Assembly: GCA_045595785.1 (NCBI GenBank)
Contig: JAZOBE010000030.1
Location: 1 to 36,886 of the forward strand
From: SFLA01 sp045595785
GTDB lineage: Bacteria > Bacillota > Clostridia > Oscillospirales > CAG-382
Reading direction: 5' to 3'
Length of the DNA: 36,886 bases
Every line of letters starts with the position of its first letter. Positions within the stretch are counted from its first letter, which is position 1. The translations under genes and the position numbers were made by a program. Of this stretch, positions 16,119 to 23,266 are shown piece by piece. The notes beneath the pieces are model-generated. The model ran no database searches and was not told the origin of the DNA. It was given only the letters and a program-made list of their open reading frames with translations.

Positions 16119-16811
16119 TTACCTGACCTGTTTACCAATAGTTTTTATACAAGCTTCTGCAAGAACTTCCATAGCGTCAACACAAATATCGGGGTGCTTT
16201 CCTCGGAACACCAAAGAAAGCTCCGTACAGCCCAGAATGATCCTTTCTGCGCCGTTTTTTACCATATTATCGCAAATATCCGAAAACATTTTTTGGTCAA
16301 CGGGCAGACCTGCCTTGACCTGATCGTATATTACGGACATTACCATTTTCTGATGCTCTTTGTCGGGAAGCACGGTTTCTATTCCCTGCTTTTTGCAGGC
16401 AGACTGGAAAAGTCCCGTATGGACAGTGCCGTCAGTAGCCATTATGCCTACTTTTTTTGCTCCGCTTTGTTTAAGATACAATGCAGTTTCATCCGGCATA
16501 TGGATAATGTTTGCATTTATCTCAGGCGCATACTCCTCGTACAACGCAAAGGAGGTGACGCAAGGAACGGCGATGACTGTACAGCCTTGGGACACCAGAC
16601 TTTTACCGATACGGACTATCTCACCAACGGGAGACGGATTGCTTTTGTCCAGCAGATATGCAGTTCTGTCTGGTATACGTGGAAAGCTGCACAGCACCAT
16701 ATCTATATGCTCCGCATCCGAAAATGCGTGAGTTTTTTGGGTAACAAGCTCGCAGAAATAGATGCCCGCCATAGGGCCCATTCCGCCGATAACACCGAGA
16801 ATATCAGTCAT
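16119..16811 (-). CDS. Aspartate/glutamate racemase family protein, probable aspartate racemase
   Basis: This cofactor-independent family inverts the alpha carbon of Asp or Glu with two cysteines. The 230-residue product has GVIGGMGPMAG near the start and both cysteine sites: C84 in VPCVTSF and C195 in LGCTEL. The first site usually reads PCNT, so Asn is replaced by Val here. ATG 16811 has AAGAGGC upstream and overlaps the ATP-grasp gene by eight bases. Position between a ligase and an asparagine synthase favours supply of D-aspartate. A DL-Asp/Glu racemase of different specificity remains possible. Confidence 0.86.
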   Translation of the reverse strand: MTDILGVIGGMGPMAGIYFCELVTQKTHAFSDAEHIDMVLCSFPRIPDRTAYLLDKSNPSPVGEIVRIGKSLVSQGCTVIAVPCVTSFALYEEYAPEINANIIHMPDETALYLKQSGAKKVGIMATDGTVHTGLFQSACKKQGIETVLPDKEHQKMVMSVIYDQVKAGLPVDQKMFSDICDNMVKNGAERIILGCTELSLVFRGKHPDICVDAMEVLAEACIKTIGKQVR

Positions 16812-18030
16812 TATAGCCTCTTTTTCCAAAATGCTTTTTGTATTTTTCATAGTAGTGGTATTGTCCTGCGAAAAAGCGCAGAGTACGCTTTAAGCCCATA
16901 TCGGGTCCGTACCAGGATTGACGCAGACACTTCCCCTCTTTCACCAGCTTCTTCGCCTTTGAAACAAGTGTCTTGTCCGCTACGTATTTATATATTATGC
17001 CCTTGGGAACGGTGGTCCACAAGCATTCGTTGGTGGCATAAACGCAGTCGTGGGGTTTGTTTTCGTAAACGTCACGCACCAAAAACTTTGCCAGATTATA
17101 TCCTGCCGCGCAAACGAAAAAACTGCTTCTGCCCTGACGGGGATTTGTCTCAAAAAACTTGTACTGCCCGTCGCGAGGGTCTTTTTTCATATCTATATTG
17201 ATAAAGCCGTGGTAGCCTATTTCTTCAAAGAATTTAACCAGACGGTTTTCCATCTCTCTGTCACCGCCGGAGATTATTGCAGCGTATGAGCCAATACCTT
17301 CGGGGGTATGCTCCTCCAGAAGCACGTTGCCCATACAGATCATACGGCACTTTCCGTCGTTGCCGACATATGCGTTTACAACACGCATTGCACTGTCATC
17401 GCCGGGGATGAACTCTTGAATAATAAGAGTATCACGATAGGAAGAGGAATAGATCGCCTTGACCACCGCATCAAATTCCTGCTTATCCTGAATAACGAAC
17501 ACCTTTTTCTTGCCGTTAAAGGAGCAGTTCCAATACGCCACGCTGTTGGACGCCTTTACAACCACGGGAAAATCAAAGGGAGGAACAAAGCCTTCTGCGG
17601 TCTCATAGGTCATCTCTGCGGTGCGAGGATAAAGAAATCCGTATTCATCGCACATTTTATAAAAGTTTTCTTTTAACGAAAGCTTCATAAGAAGGTCGTA
17701 TTCGGGCACGGCAAAACGGTACATTCCGCTTATTCTGTCCTTATTACGGCTGACCAGCTTTGTATAATTATCTCCGCAGGGAACGAGAATGAGTGTAACA
17801 TCCTTGTGGGAATTATAAAACTCGGTCATTACCGAAACGAACACCTCGTCGTCCTCGATATTGGGCTCCACCCTTACTACCTGCACGATACGGCTGTCTG
17901 CCGTTGCGGGAAGTCTGCCCTTTCCGATAGCTACAGAGGATACGCCGTATTCCTCATGAAAGCATCTTGCCATACCGTATACGTTCTGGTCACTGCCGAG
18001 GAGAACGGGTAAAAAGCCTGTATTTGCCAT
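16804..18030 (-). CDS. ATP-grasp ligase, probable D-aspartate ligase for a peptidoglycan cross-bridge
   Basis: The 408-residue product starts with a pre-ATP-grasp fold (LPVLLGSDQNVYGMARCFHE). The ATP-grasp core follows (FPVVVKASNS, LIIQEFIPGDD, FINIDMKKD, FFETNPRQGRS), carrying the nucleotide and magnesium ligands. This N-terminal pattern resembles the D-aspartate ligases (Aslfm/AslA) that attach D-Asp to the stem-peptide lysine. Neighbours agree: the racemase overlaps its 3' end and an asparagine synthase follows. I chose ATG 18030, eight bases after GAAGGG, over the ATG two codons earlier. The protein has no signal peptide, so it acts in the cytoplasm. Other carboxylate-amine ligase substrates cannot be excluded. 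Confidence 0.82.
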   Translation of the reverse strand: MANTGFLPVLLGSDQNVYGMARCFHEEYGVSSVAIGKGRLPATADSRIVQVVRVEPNIEDDEVFVSVMTEFYNSHKDVTLILVPCGDNYTKLVSRNKDRISGMYRFAVPEYDLLMKLSLKENFYKMCDEYGFLYPRTAEMTYETAEGFVPPFDFPVVVKASNSVAYWNCSFNGKKKVFVIQDKQEFDAVVKAIYSSSYRDTLIIQEFIPGDDSAMRVVNAYVGNDGKCRMICMGNVLLEEHTPEGIGSYAAIISGGDREMENRLVKFFEEIGYHGFINIDMKKDPRDGQYKFFETNPRQGRSSFFVCAAGYNLAKFLVRDVYENKPHDCVYATNECLWTTVPKGIIYKYVADKTLVSKAKKLVKEGKCLRQSWYGPDMGLKRTLRFFAGQYHYYEKYKKHFGKRGYND

Positions 18031-18064
18031 ATACATAACCCTTCTTTACACATTTTTACAGATT

Positions 18065-18093
18065 ATTGTACCACGAAAATAAATATATTGCAA
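18065..18093 (-). promoter_or_regulatory. Promoter of the ligase-racemase-asparagine synthase operon
   Basis: On the minus strand TTGCAA (18088-18093) and TACAAT (18065-18070) are separated by 17 bases and lie about 35 bases before the ligase ATG. A terminator upstream (18152-18201) makes the operon an independent unit. Confidence 0.75.
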
Positions 18094-18151
18094 GAAGAAA
18101 AACAAACCCGTGCAAAAAATCGGCTCCGCAAAAAGTTTTTGGGTCATAAAT

Positions 18152-18201
18152 AAAAACCACCCTGCGAAGGCAGAAACAGTAAACCATACCTACGCAGGGT
18201 G
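18152..18201 (-). terminator. Intrinsic terminator of the GLUG-like lipoprotein gene
   Basis: On the minus strand CACCCTGCG and CGCAGGGTG pair around a long loop and are followed by GTTTTTATTTAT. It lies directly after the stop codon at 18219. Confidence 0.75.
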
Positions 18202-18218
18202 CAAAAGGAGAATAATAT

Positions 18219-19562
18219 TTAATAATCTATTTGTTCTTCGGTAAGGACGATGATTTCGTCGTTGGAAATGACAATCTCACTCATCGCATCATATGCATAA
18301 GGAGCGCTACCTTTAAGATAACCACAGTCTTCAAGAACGGTATTGTCATATCTGACTCCGCAAATTGCACCGCCGCCGTCTTCGAAGTTGATAACATCTC
18401 CCACATTATAACAGCCGATAATTTCACCTTTAAGAAGATTTCCGGCAATTCCGCCGACAATAGAACTCCAGCCGTATTCCGACCTGCCGTCCACGGTTCC
18501 CGCGTTATAACAGTTTATAAGTTTTCCAAAAAACACTTGTCCTGCTATTCCGCCATTCCAGTCTCCACGGCAATATACGGTAGTTCCATTATAGCAATCT
18601 TTGACAATAAATGCGTTTACAGAGCCAAAAAGTCCGCCTGTGTTATAAACAACGCAATCAACGGCAAAGCAATTTGAAATAATCATTTCTTCAGAAGGCA
18701 CAGTAGAAAGTCCGGACGCACTGCCGGCTATTGCACCGCAGCCGATCAGATGAGAATTTACAACACCCACGTTCTTGACACTTCCGGTAACAAAATGAAA
18801 TAATCCATGACCGTACATACCGGAAATAACATGGTTATCACCATCGAACGTACCCATAAAGCTGTTCTCGCGCTCCCCGATAGCATTCCATTTATTAAGT
18901 CCCGTGCCGTCAAGCTCTTTTACGTTAAGGTTGCCTTCGTTAAGCTTTATGTTGTTTGCAAGCTTTACAAACTGACCAAGGTAATCGTTACCCTCGTCAA
19001 CGGAAAGAGCAAAATATGCAAGCTGTGCGGCGGTTTCGATGATAAAAGGATCGTCCTCGGTGCCTGTGCCGGACGCAAATCCGTCTGCAATACTGCCGTC
19101 CCATACAGGTGTGGTAACTGCGGGAACAACGGGAGTGGGTATTCTCACCAGCACCTTATCATCGGGTTCGGGTTCGGGTTCGGGCTCGGGTTCGGGTTCG
19201 GGCTCGGGCTCAGGTTCGGGCTCGGGCTCAGGCTCGGGTTCGGGCTCAGGCTCGGGTTCGGGTTCGGGCTCAGGTTCGGGCTCGCTTGTTTCCGGATCGC
19301 TTTGTTCAGCGGAAGTATCGACACCGGGGTCGTAATCTCCGCTTGTTTCAACGGACACATCGTCACCGGGGCTGGACGCATCGCTTTCCGCTCCGGAAAT
19401 ATCAATATCGGGCGCGCTCTCGGAATCGGATGCGTTTTCGCCCGTGTCCGCAACAGATTCATTGGGCGCGGCAGAAGACGTATCGCCCTGATTAGCAGCG
19501 TTACACCCCGCAAAAACGGCAAATATCAAAACAACACATAAAAAGATGATTATTTTCTTCAT
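18219..19562 (-). CDS. Surface lipoprotein with Glu-Pro repeat stalk and GLUG-like domain
   Basis: The 447-residue product begins MKKIIIFLCVVLIFAVFAGC, a lipoprotein signal. An acidic Ser/Asp-rich linker follows, then exactly 20 Glu-Pro dipeptides (about residues 94-133), a rigid stalk that could hold the rest away from the cell wall. The C-terminal part (from about 155) has GTGTEDDPFIIETAAQLAYF, GQFVKLANNIKLNEG, MGTFDGDNHVISGMYGHGLF and repeated GGIAG/CYN units. This is typical of GLUG-motif beta-helical surface proteins. No catalytic motif is seen; binding or adhesion is likely. AAGGAGG precedes ATG 19562. Confidence 0.85.
   Translation of the reverse strand: MKKIIIFLCVVLIFAVFAGCNAANQGDTSSAAPNESVADTGENASDSESAPDIDISGAESDASSPGDDVSVETSGDYDPGVDTSAEQSDPETSEPEPEPEPEPEPEPEPEPEPEPEPEPEPEPEPEPEPEPEPDDKVLVRIPTPVVPAVTTPVWDGSIADGFASGTGTEDDPFIIETAAQLAYFALSVDEGNDYLGQFVKLANNIKLNEGNLNVKELDGTGLNKWNAIGERENSFMGTFDGDNHVISGMYGHGLFHFVTGSVKNVGVVNSHLIGCGAIAGSASGLSTVPSEEMIISNCFAVDCVVYNTGGLFGSVNAFIVKDCYNGTTVYCRGDWNGGIAGQVFFGKLINCYNAGTVDGRSEYGWSSIVGGIAGNLLKGEIIGCYNVGDVINFEDGGGAICGVRYDNTVLEDCGYLKGSAPYAYDAMSEIVISNDEIIVLTEEQIDY
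19164..19283 (-). repeat. Hexanucleotide array encoding (Glu-Pro)20
   Basis: Twenty consecutive six-base units of plus-strand form GGG(T/C)TC, a few starting AGG, span 120 bases inside the lipoprotein gene. The 6-base period means gain or loss of units keeps the reading frame. The units differ only at silent positions. Confidence 0.95.
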
Positions 19563-19569
19563 TGGTTTA

Positions 19570-19687
19570 CCTCCTTATATAACAAAAAACACAGACCTAT
19601 CCGCATTAATACGCGGAGTCTGTGTAAAGGCTTCGTGTTTCACAGCGAAGAGATCATTCTTTTTGAAGACCCCGCTTTGTATAAGTG
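19570..19687 (-). promoter_or_regulatory. Structured leader with internal terminator before the GLUG-like lipoprotein
   Basis: The roughly 118-base minus-strand leader holds an upstream hairpin (CTTCG/CGAAG, plus coordinates 19631-19650) whose loop contains CUGUG. Downstream is an intrinsic terminator (19584-19625). CUGUG could alternatively pair with CACAG in the terminator's 5' arm, so the two structures may be mutually exclusive, as in attenuators and riboswitches. No known riboswitch class is recognised. Confidence 0.5.
19584..19625 (-). terminator. Leader terminator upstream of the GLUG-like lipoprotein
   Basis: On the minus strand ACACAGAC (19618-19625) pairs with GTCTGTGT (19589-19596). 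An inner 5-bp TCCGC/GCGGA helix extends the stem, and TTTTTTG follows. It lies between the promoter and the gene, about 10 bases before the ribosome binding site. Confidence 0.75.
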
Positions 19688-19716
19688 ATTATATCATAGC
19701 GCATAATTATTGTCAA
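19688..19716 (-). promoter_or_regulatory. Sigma-A promoter of the GLUG-like lipoprotein
   Basis: On the minus strand TTGACA (19711-19716) and TATAAT (19688-19693), both exact consensus, are 17 bases apart. A strong promoter behind a terminator-bearing leader supports attenuation control. Confidence 0.88.
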
Positions 19717-19734
19717 CAATAAGCTGTTAAACGT

Positions 19735-19770
19735 AAAAAACGCTTCTTGAGATAAACCAAAAAGCGTTTT
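19735..19770 (-). terminator. Intrinsic terminator after the 23-codon gene
   Basis: AAAACGCTT (19737-19745) pairs with AAGCGTTTT (19762-19770), and the minus strand continues as TTTTTTACG. It lies 12 bases past the stop of the microprotein at 19783, giving that gene a complete transcription unit. Confidence 0.72.
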
Positions 19771-19782
19771 ATTTTCTTTGCG

Positions 19783-19854
19783 CTATTTCTGTTTTACCGA
19801 GGATACCGCGCACAGCATACACAGATAAAGCACCAATGCGATAAACCATATCAT
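19783..19854 (-). CDS. 23-residue hydrophobic membrane microprotein
   Basis: The translation is MIWFIALVLYLCMLCAVSSV followed by KQK: one likely transmembrane helix with a short basic tail. I call it a gene because the ATG is preceded by the full Shine-Dalgarno AAAGGAGGT at ideal spacing. A TATAAT box lies about 28 bases upstream and an intrinsic terminator directly after the stop. Type I toxin peptides and small membrane regulators look like this, but there is no evidence for either role; I do not recognise the sequence. Confidence 0.6.
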   Translation of the reverse strand: MIWFIALVLYLCMLCAVSSVKQK

Positions 19855-19877
19855 TTACCGTTACCTCCTTTCTACGG

Positions 19878-19909
19878 CTTTATTATACACAGCACGGTGT
19901 ACAATAAAG
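19878..19909. promoter_or_regulatory. Operator-like inverted repeat between divergent small genes
   Basis: CTTTATTATACAC (19878-19890) and GTGTACAATAAAG (19897-19909) are inverted copies with one mismatch around a six-base centre. The dyad contains a minus-strand TATAAT (19882-19887) facing the microprotein and a plus-strand TACAAT (19900-19905) facing the gene at 20027. Neither has a good -35. A regulator binding here could control both directions. Confidence 0.5.
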
Positions 19910-20026
19910 CGGACAGCAAACACAGAGATAAAACAAAAAACGATGTTTTTACAAAATAACCTCAGGGTATGACAATATTTGCGCATACTAAATGAGATAA
20001 TAAAAACAAAAAAAGGAAAAGGGCAA

Positions 20027-20257
20027 ATGGAAGTGCAGGATATATTGACTACGGTGCAGGACGGATACACACTTGAATACAGACTGAACGGAATAATGAT
20101 AACGGTTACGAGACGGGGCACAGACGGAAACACGGTAAGTACGGTAGTAAGACCGGAACACCGCGGAGAAAAGCTGAGAAAGCTGTGCGGAATGCTTTGG
20201 GCGGCGAAAGCGACGCCATTTACCGCAAAGGAACTGGCGGAGGATATTGAGGTTTAA
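20027..20257 (+). CDS. Hypothetical 76-residue protein upstream of parA
   Basis: I do not recognise this small soluble protein. It has an N-terminal beta-strand pattern (GYTLEYRLNGIMITVTRRGT) and a C-terminal helix-rich part (EKLRKLCGMLWAAK, FTAKELAEDIEV), with no signal peptide or membrane segment. I start it at ATG 20027, preceded by AAAAGGAAAAGGG; the upstream TTG lacks a ribosome binding site. It ends two bases before the -35 of the parA promoter, so it is probably a separate unit. Coding status is likely but unproven. Confidence 0.55.
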   Translation: MEVQDILTTVQDGYTLEYRLNGIMITVTRRGTDGNTVSTVVRPEHRGEKLRKLCGMLWAAKATPFTAKELAEDIEV

Positions 20258-20259
20258 TA

Positions 20260-20288
20260 TTGACATTGGCCGCAAAAATTGATATACT
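20260..20288 (+). promoter_or_regulatory. Sigma-A promoter of the parA operon
   Basis: TTGACA (20260-20265) and TATACT (20283-20288) are separated by 17 bases, 44 bases before the parA ATG. It is the only clear promoter seen for the plus-strand run to 27695. Confidence 0.85.
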
Positions 20289-20332
20289 TATATGAATGAA
20301 ACTATCTATTTATTAAGTATGAGGTTTTTGCT

Positions 20333-21103
20333 ATGGGCAGACGGAAGATAATAAGCTTTGCAAACCAAAAGGGCGGCGTGGGAAAGACTACCAGCGCCGT
20401 TAATATTGCCGCCTGCTTAGCCGCAAAGGGCAACAACGTTTTGTTGGTGGATGCTGACCCTCAGGGTAACGCCACCAGCGGATTGGGAATAAACAAGCGT
20501 AACACTCCCGGAAGTGTATATGATATTTTGATTGGAAGAAAGACGGCGGCTGAATGTGTTTGCCGCAGCAGCACCAAGAATCTGTCTGTAATTCCTTCAA
20601 GTATAGACCTTGTCGCCGCCGAGCTTGAGCTGGTGGACACGCAGCGGAGAGAAACCAAGTTAAAATCCGCGCTGGACAAGGTGAGAGACGCTTACGACTA
20701 CATAATTATAGACTGCCCGCCCTCTCTGGGATTGGTAACGCTCAACGCGCTGACAGCGTCTGACGGTGTGGTAATACCCCTGCTGTGCGAGTATTATTCC
20801 CTTGAGGGACTGACCCAGCTTACAATAACAATAAAATCTGTTAGAAAACTTTACAATTCATCACTTGAACTTTTGGGAGTTCTTGTTAATATGTATGACG
20901 GAAGGTTGAATCTTACCGCGCAAGTAATGAACGAACTGAAAAAGTATTTCGCGGACAAGCTGTTCAAAACTCCCGTACCCAGAAACGTAAAGTTATCCGA
21001 GGCGCCCAGCTACGGTATGGCTATTATTGATTACGACCGCACCTCTAAGGGAGCGGCGGCTTATACGGCGCTGGCAGACGAATTTATTGAGAGGTGTAAA
21101 TAA
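20333..21103 (+). CDS. parA: Chromosome-partitioning ATPase ParA/Soj
   Basis: ParA is the DNA-binding ATPase that moves ParB-bound origins apart and, in Firmicutes, also acts on DnaA. The 256-residue product carries the deviant Walker A motif KGGVGKTT near the N-terminus, VDADPQGNATSGLG (A' region), the Walker B strand YIIIDCPPSLG and the PRNVKLSEAPSYG segment typical of Soj. There is no N-terminal helix-turn-helix, so it is the chromosomal type. GAGG precedes the ATG. Its stop overlaps the parB start by one base. Confidence 0.96.
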   Translation: MGRRKIISFANQKGGVGKTTSAVNIAACLAAKGNNVLLVDADPQGNATSGLGINKRNTPGSVYDILIGRKTAAECVCRSSTKNLSVIPSSIDLVAAELELVDTQRRETKLKSALDKVRDAYDYIIIDCPPSLGLVTLNALTASDGVVIPLLCEYYSLEGLTQLTITIKSVRKLYNSSLELLGVLVNMYDGRLNLTAQVMNELKKYFADKLFKTPVPRNVKLSEAPSYGMAIIDYDRTSKGAAAYTALADEFIERCK

Positions 21104-21972
21104 TGGCTGTTAAAAAGGCGCTGGGCAGAGGCATTGATGCTCTGCTAGCGGAGAACATATACGAAACAAGCGCAGGTCAAAGCGGCGTTACGCTGGTAAG
21201 ACTTACGGATATTGAGCCTAACCCCGATCAGGCGAGAAAAAAGTTTGATCCAACGGCTTTGGAAGAATTGGCTGATTCTATTAAGGAGCACGGAATTATC
21301 CAACCCATAGTAGTTCGCGACAAGGGCAACGGATATTACGGAATTATTGCAGGTGAGCGCAGATGGCGCGCCGCACGGATAGCGGGACTTACCGAGGTGC
21401 CCGTGCTGGTGAAGGATACCGATGACGCAAGCGCGGCGGAAATATCACTTATTGAAAACCTGCAGAGAGAAAACCTTAACCCCGTTGAAGAAGCGTTGGG
21501 ATACAGAGACTTAATGGAAAGCTTTTCGCTGACTCAGGAGCAGGCGGCTAAAAAAGTGGGGAAATCCCGTGCTGCGGTTGCAAACATACTTCGGCTTCTT
21601 AACCTGCCTGAATCCGTGCTGAATTTGGTAAGAGAGGAAAAGCTTACCTACGGACACGCCAGAGCACTTATCCCCCTTACCGAAAAGCTGACCGAGCAGG
21701 CGCTTCTCGCACACGCAAACAGCGTGGTGTCCGGTAATTTGTCAGTCCGTGAGACAGAGGCGCTGGTAAAGCGCATAATGGAAAACAAAAACACTCCCGT
21801 AAAAAGCCCTGTGGAAAAGCAGTACTACCGCAATCTTGAAAGCCGCGTAAGCGAGCAGGTGGGCAGACGGGTAAGTATTAACGGAAACAAGCTTTCAATA
21901 GCTTATTCCGGCACCGAAGATCTTGAACAGTTAATAAAATCCCTGTGCGGAAGCACATTTTTTGAGGAGTAA
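21103..21972 (+). CDS. parB: Chromosome-partitioning protein ParB/Spo0J
   Basis: ParB is a CTP-dependent clamp that loads at parS and spreads over origin-proximal DNA. The 289-residue product has the N-terminal ALGRGIDALL box for ParA contact, the CTP-binding region (NPDQARKKF, GIIQPIVV, IIAGERRWRAA), LIENLQRENLNP, and a helix-turn-helix (LTQEQAAKKVGKSRAAVANI) for parS. A C-terminal dimerisation part follows. Translation is coupled to parA through TAATG. No intact parS was found in this window. Confidence 0.96.
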   Translation: MAVKKALGRGIDALLAENIYETSAGQSGVTLVRLTDIEPNPDQARKKFDPTALEELADSIKEHGIIQPIVVRDKGNGYYGIIAGERRWRAARIAGLTEVPVLVKDTDDASAAEISLIENLQRENLNPVEEALGYRDLMESFSLTQEQAAKKVGKSRAAVANILRLLNLPESVLNLVREEKLTYGHARALIPLTEKLTEQALLAHANSVVSGNLSVRETEALVKRIMENKNTPVKSPVEKQYYRNLESRVSEQVGRRVSINGNKLSIAYSGTEDLEQLIKSLCGSTFFEE

Positions 21973-21978
21973 TATAAA

Positions 21979-23256
21979 ATGCTTGATATTAAATTTTTAA
22001 GAAGTAACCCCGAAATAGTTAAACAGAACATACGCAATAAGTTTCAGGATTCCAAGCTTCCGCTGGTTGACGAGGTAATCGAGCTGGACGCGCAGTCCCG
22101 CGCCGCTCAGCAGGAAGCAGACAACCTCCGTGCAGAGAGAAACCGTATCTCGAAGCAGATCGGTATGCTTTACGGTCAGGGCAAGAAGGAAGAGGCTGAA
22201 GCTGCACGCGCTACTGCCAACGCACAGGCTGAAAGACTTGCTGAGCTTGAGAAGCTCGAGGAAGAGTATCAGGAAAAGATAAAGCAGATAATGATGATAA
22301 TCCCCAACATTATCGACCCTACCGTTCCCATCGGCAAGGATGACAGCGAGAACGTTGAGCTGCAAAAGTTCGGCGAGCCCGTAACTCCCGATTTCGAGAT
22401 TCCTTACCACACTGAAATTATGGAGCGTCTTAAGGGTATTGATCTTGATTCCGCCCGTAAGGTTGCAGGTAACGGTTTCTATTACCTTACCGGCGATATT
22501 GCACGTCTCCACTCCGCAGTGCTGGCGTATGCAAGAGACTTTATGATCGACAGAGGATTTACATACTGTATTCCTCCTTATATGATCCGTTCCTCAGTAG
22601 TTACCGGCGTAATGAGCTTTGCTGAAATGGACGCTATGATGTACAAGATAGAGGGCGAGGACCTGTATCTTATAGGCACCAGTGAGCATTCCATGATCGG
22701 CAGATTTATCGACCGTATCATTCCCGAAGAGGAGCTTCCCTATACTCTTACCAGCTATTCCCCCTGCTTCCGCAAGGAAAAGGGTGCACACGGTATCGAA
22801 GAAAGAGGCGTTTACCGTATCCACCAGTTTGAAAAACAGGAAATGATAGTTGTCTGCAAGCCTGAGGAAAGCAAGGAATGGTTTGAGAAGCTGTGGCAAA
22901 ACACCGTTGACCTGTTCCGTTCTATGGATATTCCCGTAAGAACGCTGGAATGCTGCTCCGGCGACCTTGCTGACCTGAAGGTAAAGAGTGTTGATATTGA
23001 GGCTTGGTCTCCCAGACAGCAGAAGTACTTTGAAGTAGGCTCCTGCTCCAACCTTGGCGACGCGCAGGCAAGACGTCTCAAGATCCGCGTAAACGGAAAG
23101 GACGGAAAGTATCTGGCGCACACCCTTAACAACACAGTTGTAGCACCTCCCAGAATGCTTATTGCATTCCTTGAAAATAATATGAGAGCGGACGGCAGTA
23201 TTGCTATCCCCGAGCCTCTCCGTCCCTATATGGGTAACAAGACCGAAATAAGATAG
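21979..23256 (+). CDS. serS: Seryl-tRNA synthetase, divergent form
   Basis: SerS charges tRNA-Ser with serine. The 425-residue product has the N-terminal tRNA-binding coiled coil (about residues 28-105) and a class II catalytic core: LIGTSEHSMIG, motif 2 in FRKEKGAHGIEERGVYRIHQFEK, the DIEAWSPRQ segment, SCSNLGDAQARR, and motif 3 near PPRMLIAFLEN. Several positions differ from the usual bacterial LxPTAE, GSAGRDTRG and HTLNGSGLA patterns and recall an archaeal-like subtype. TTGAGGAG precedes the ATG. It lies six bases after parB; parB-serS adjacency is common in Clostridia. Confidence 0.93.
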   Translation: MLDIKFLRSNPEIVKQNIRNKFQDSKLPLVDEVIELDAQSRAAQQEADNLRAERNRISKQIGMLYGQGKKEEAEAARATANAQAERLAELEKLEEEYQEKIKQIMMIIPNIIDPTVPIGKDDSENVELQKFGEPVTPDFEIPYHTEIMERLKGIDLDSARKVAGNGFYYLTGDIARLHSAVLAYARDFMIDRGFTYCIPPYMIRSSVVTGVMSFAEMDAMMYKIEGEDLYLIGTSEHSMIGRFIDRIIPEEELPYTLTSYSPCFRKEKGAHGIEERGVYRIHQFEKQEMIVVCKPEESKEWFEKLWQNTVDLFRSMDIPVRTLECCSGDLADLKVKSVDIEAWSPRQQKYFEVGSCSNLGDAQARRLKIRVNGKDGKYLAHTLNNTVVAPPRMLIAFLENNMRADGSIAIPEPLRPYMGNKTEIR

Positions 23257-23266
23257 GGGGCGTAAT

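Noticed and set aside
19634..19650. TGTTTCAC resembling half of a parS site near the par operon
   Set aside because: Only one half matches the parS palindrome; the other half is AGCGAAGA, and the segment is explained by a leader hairpin.
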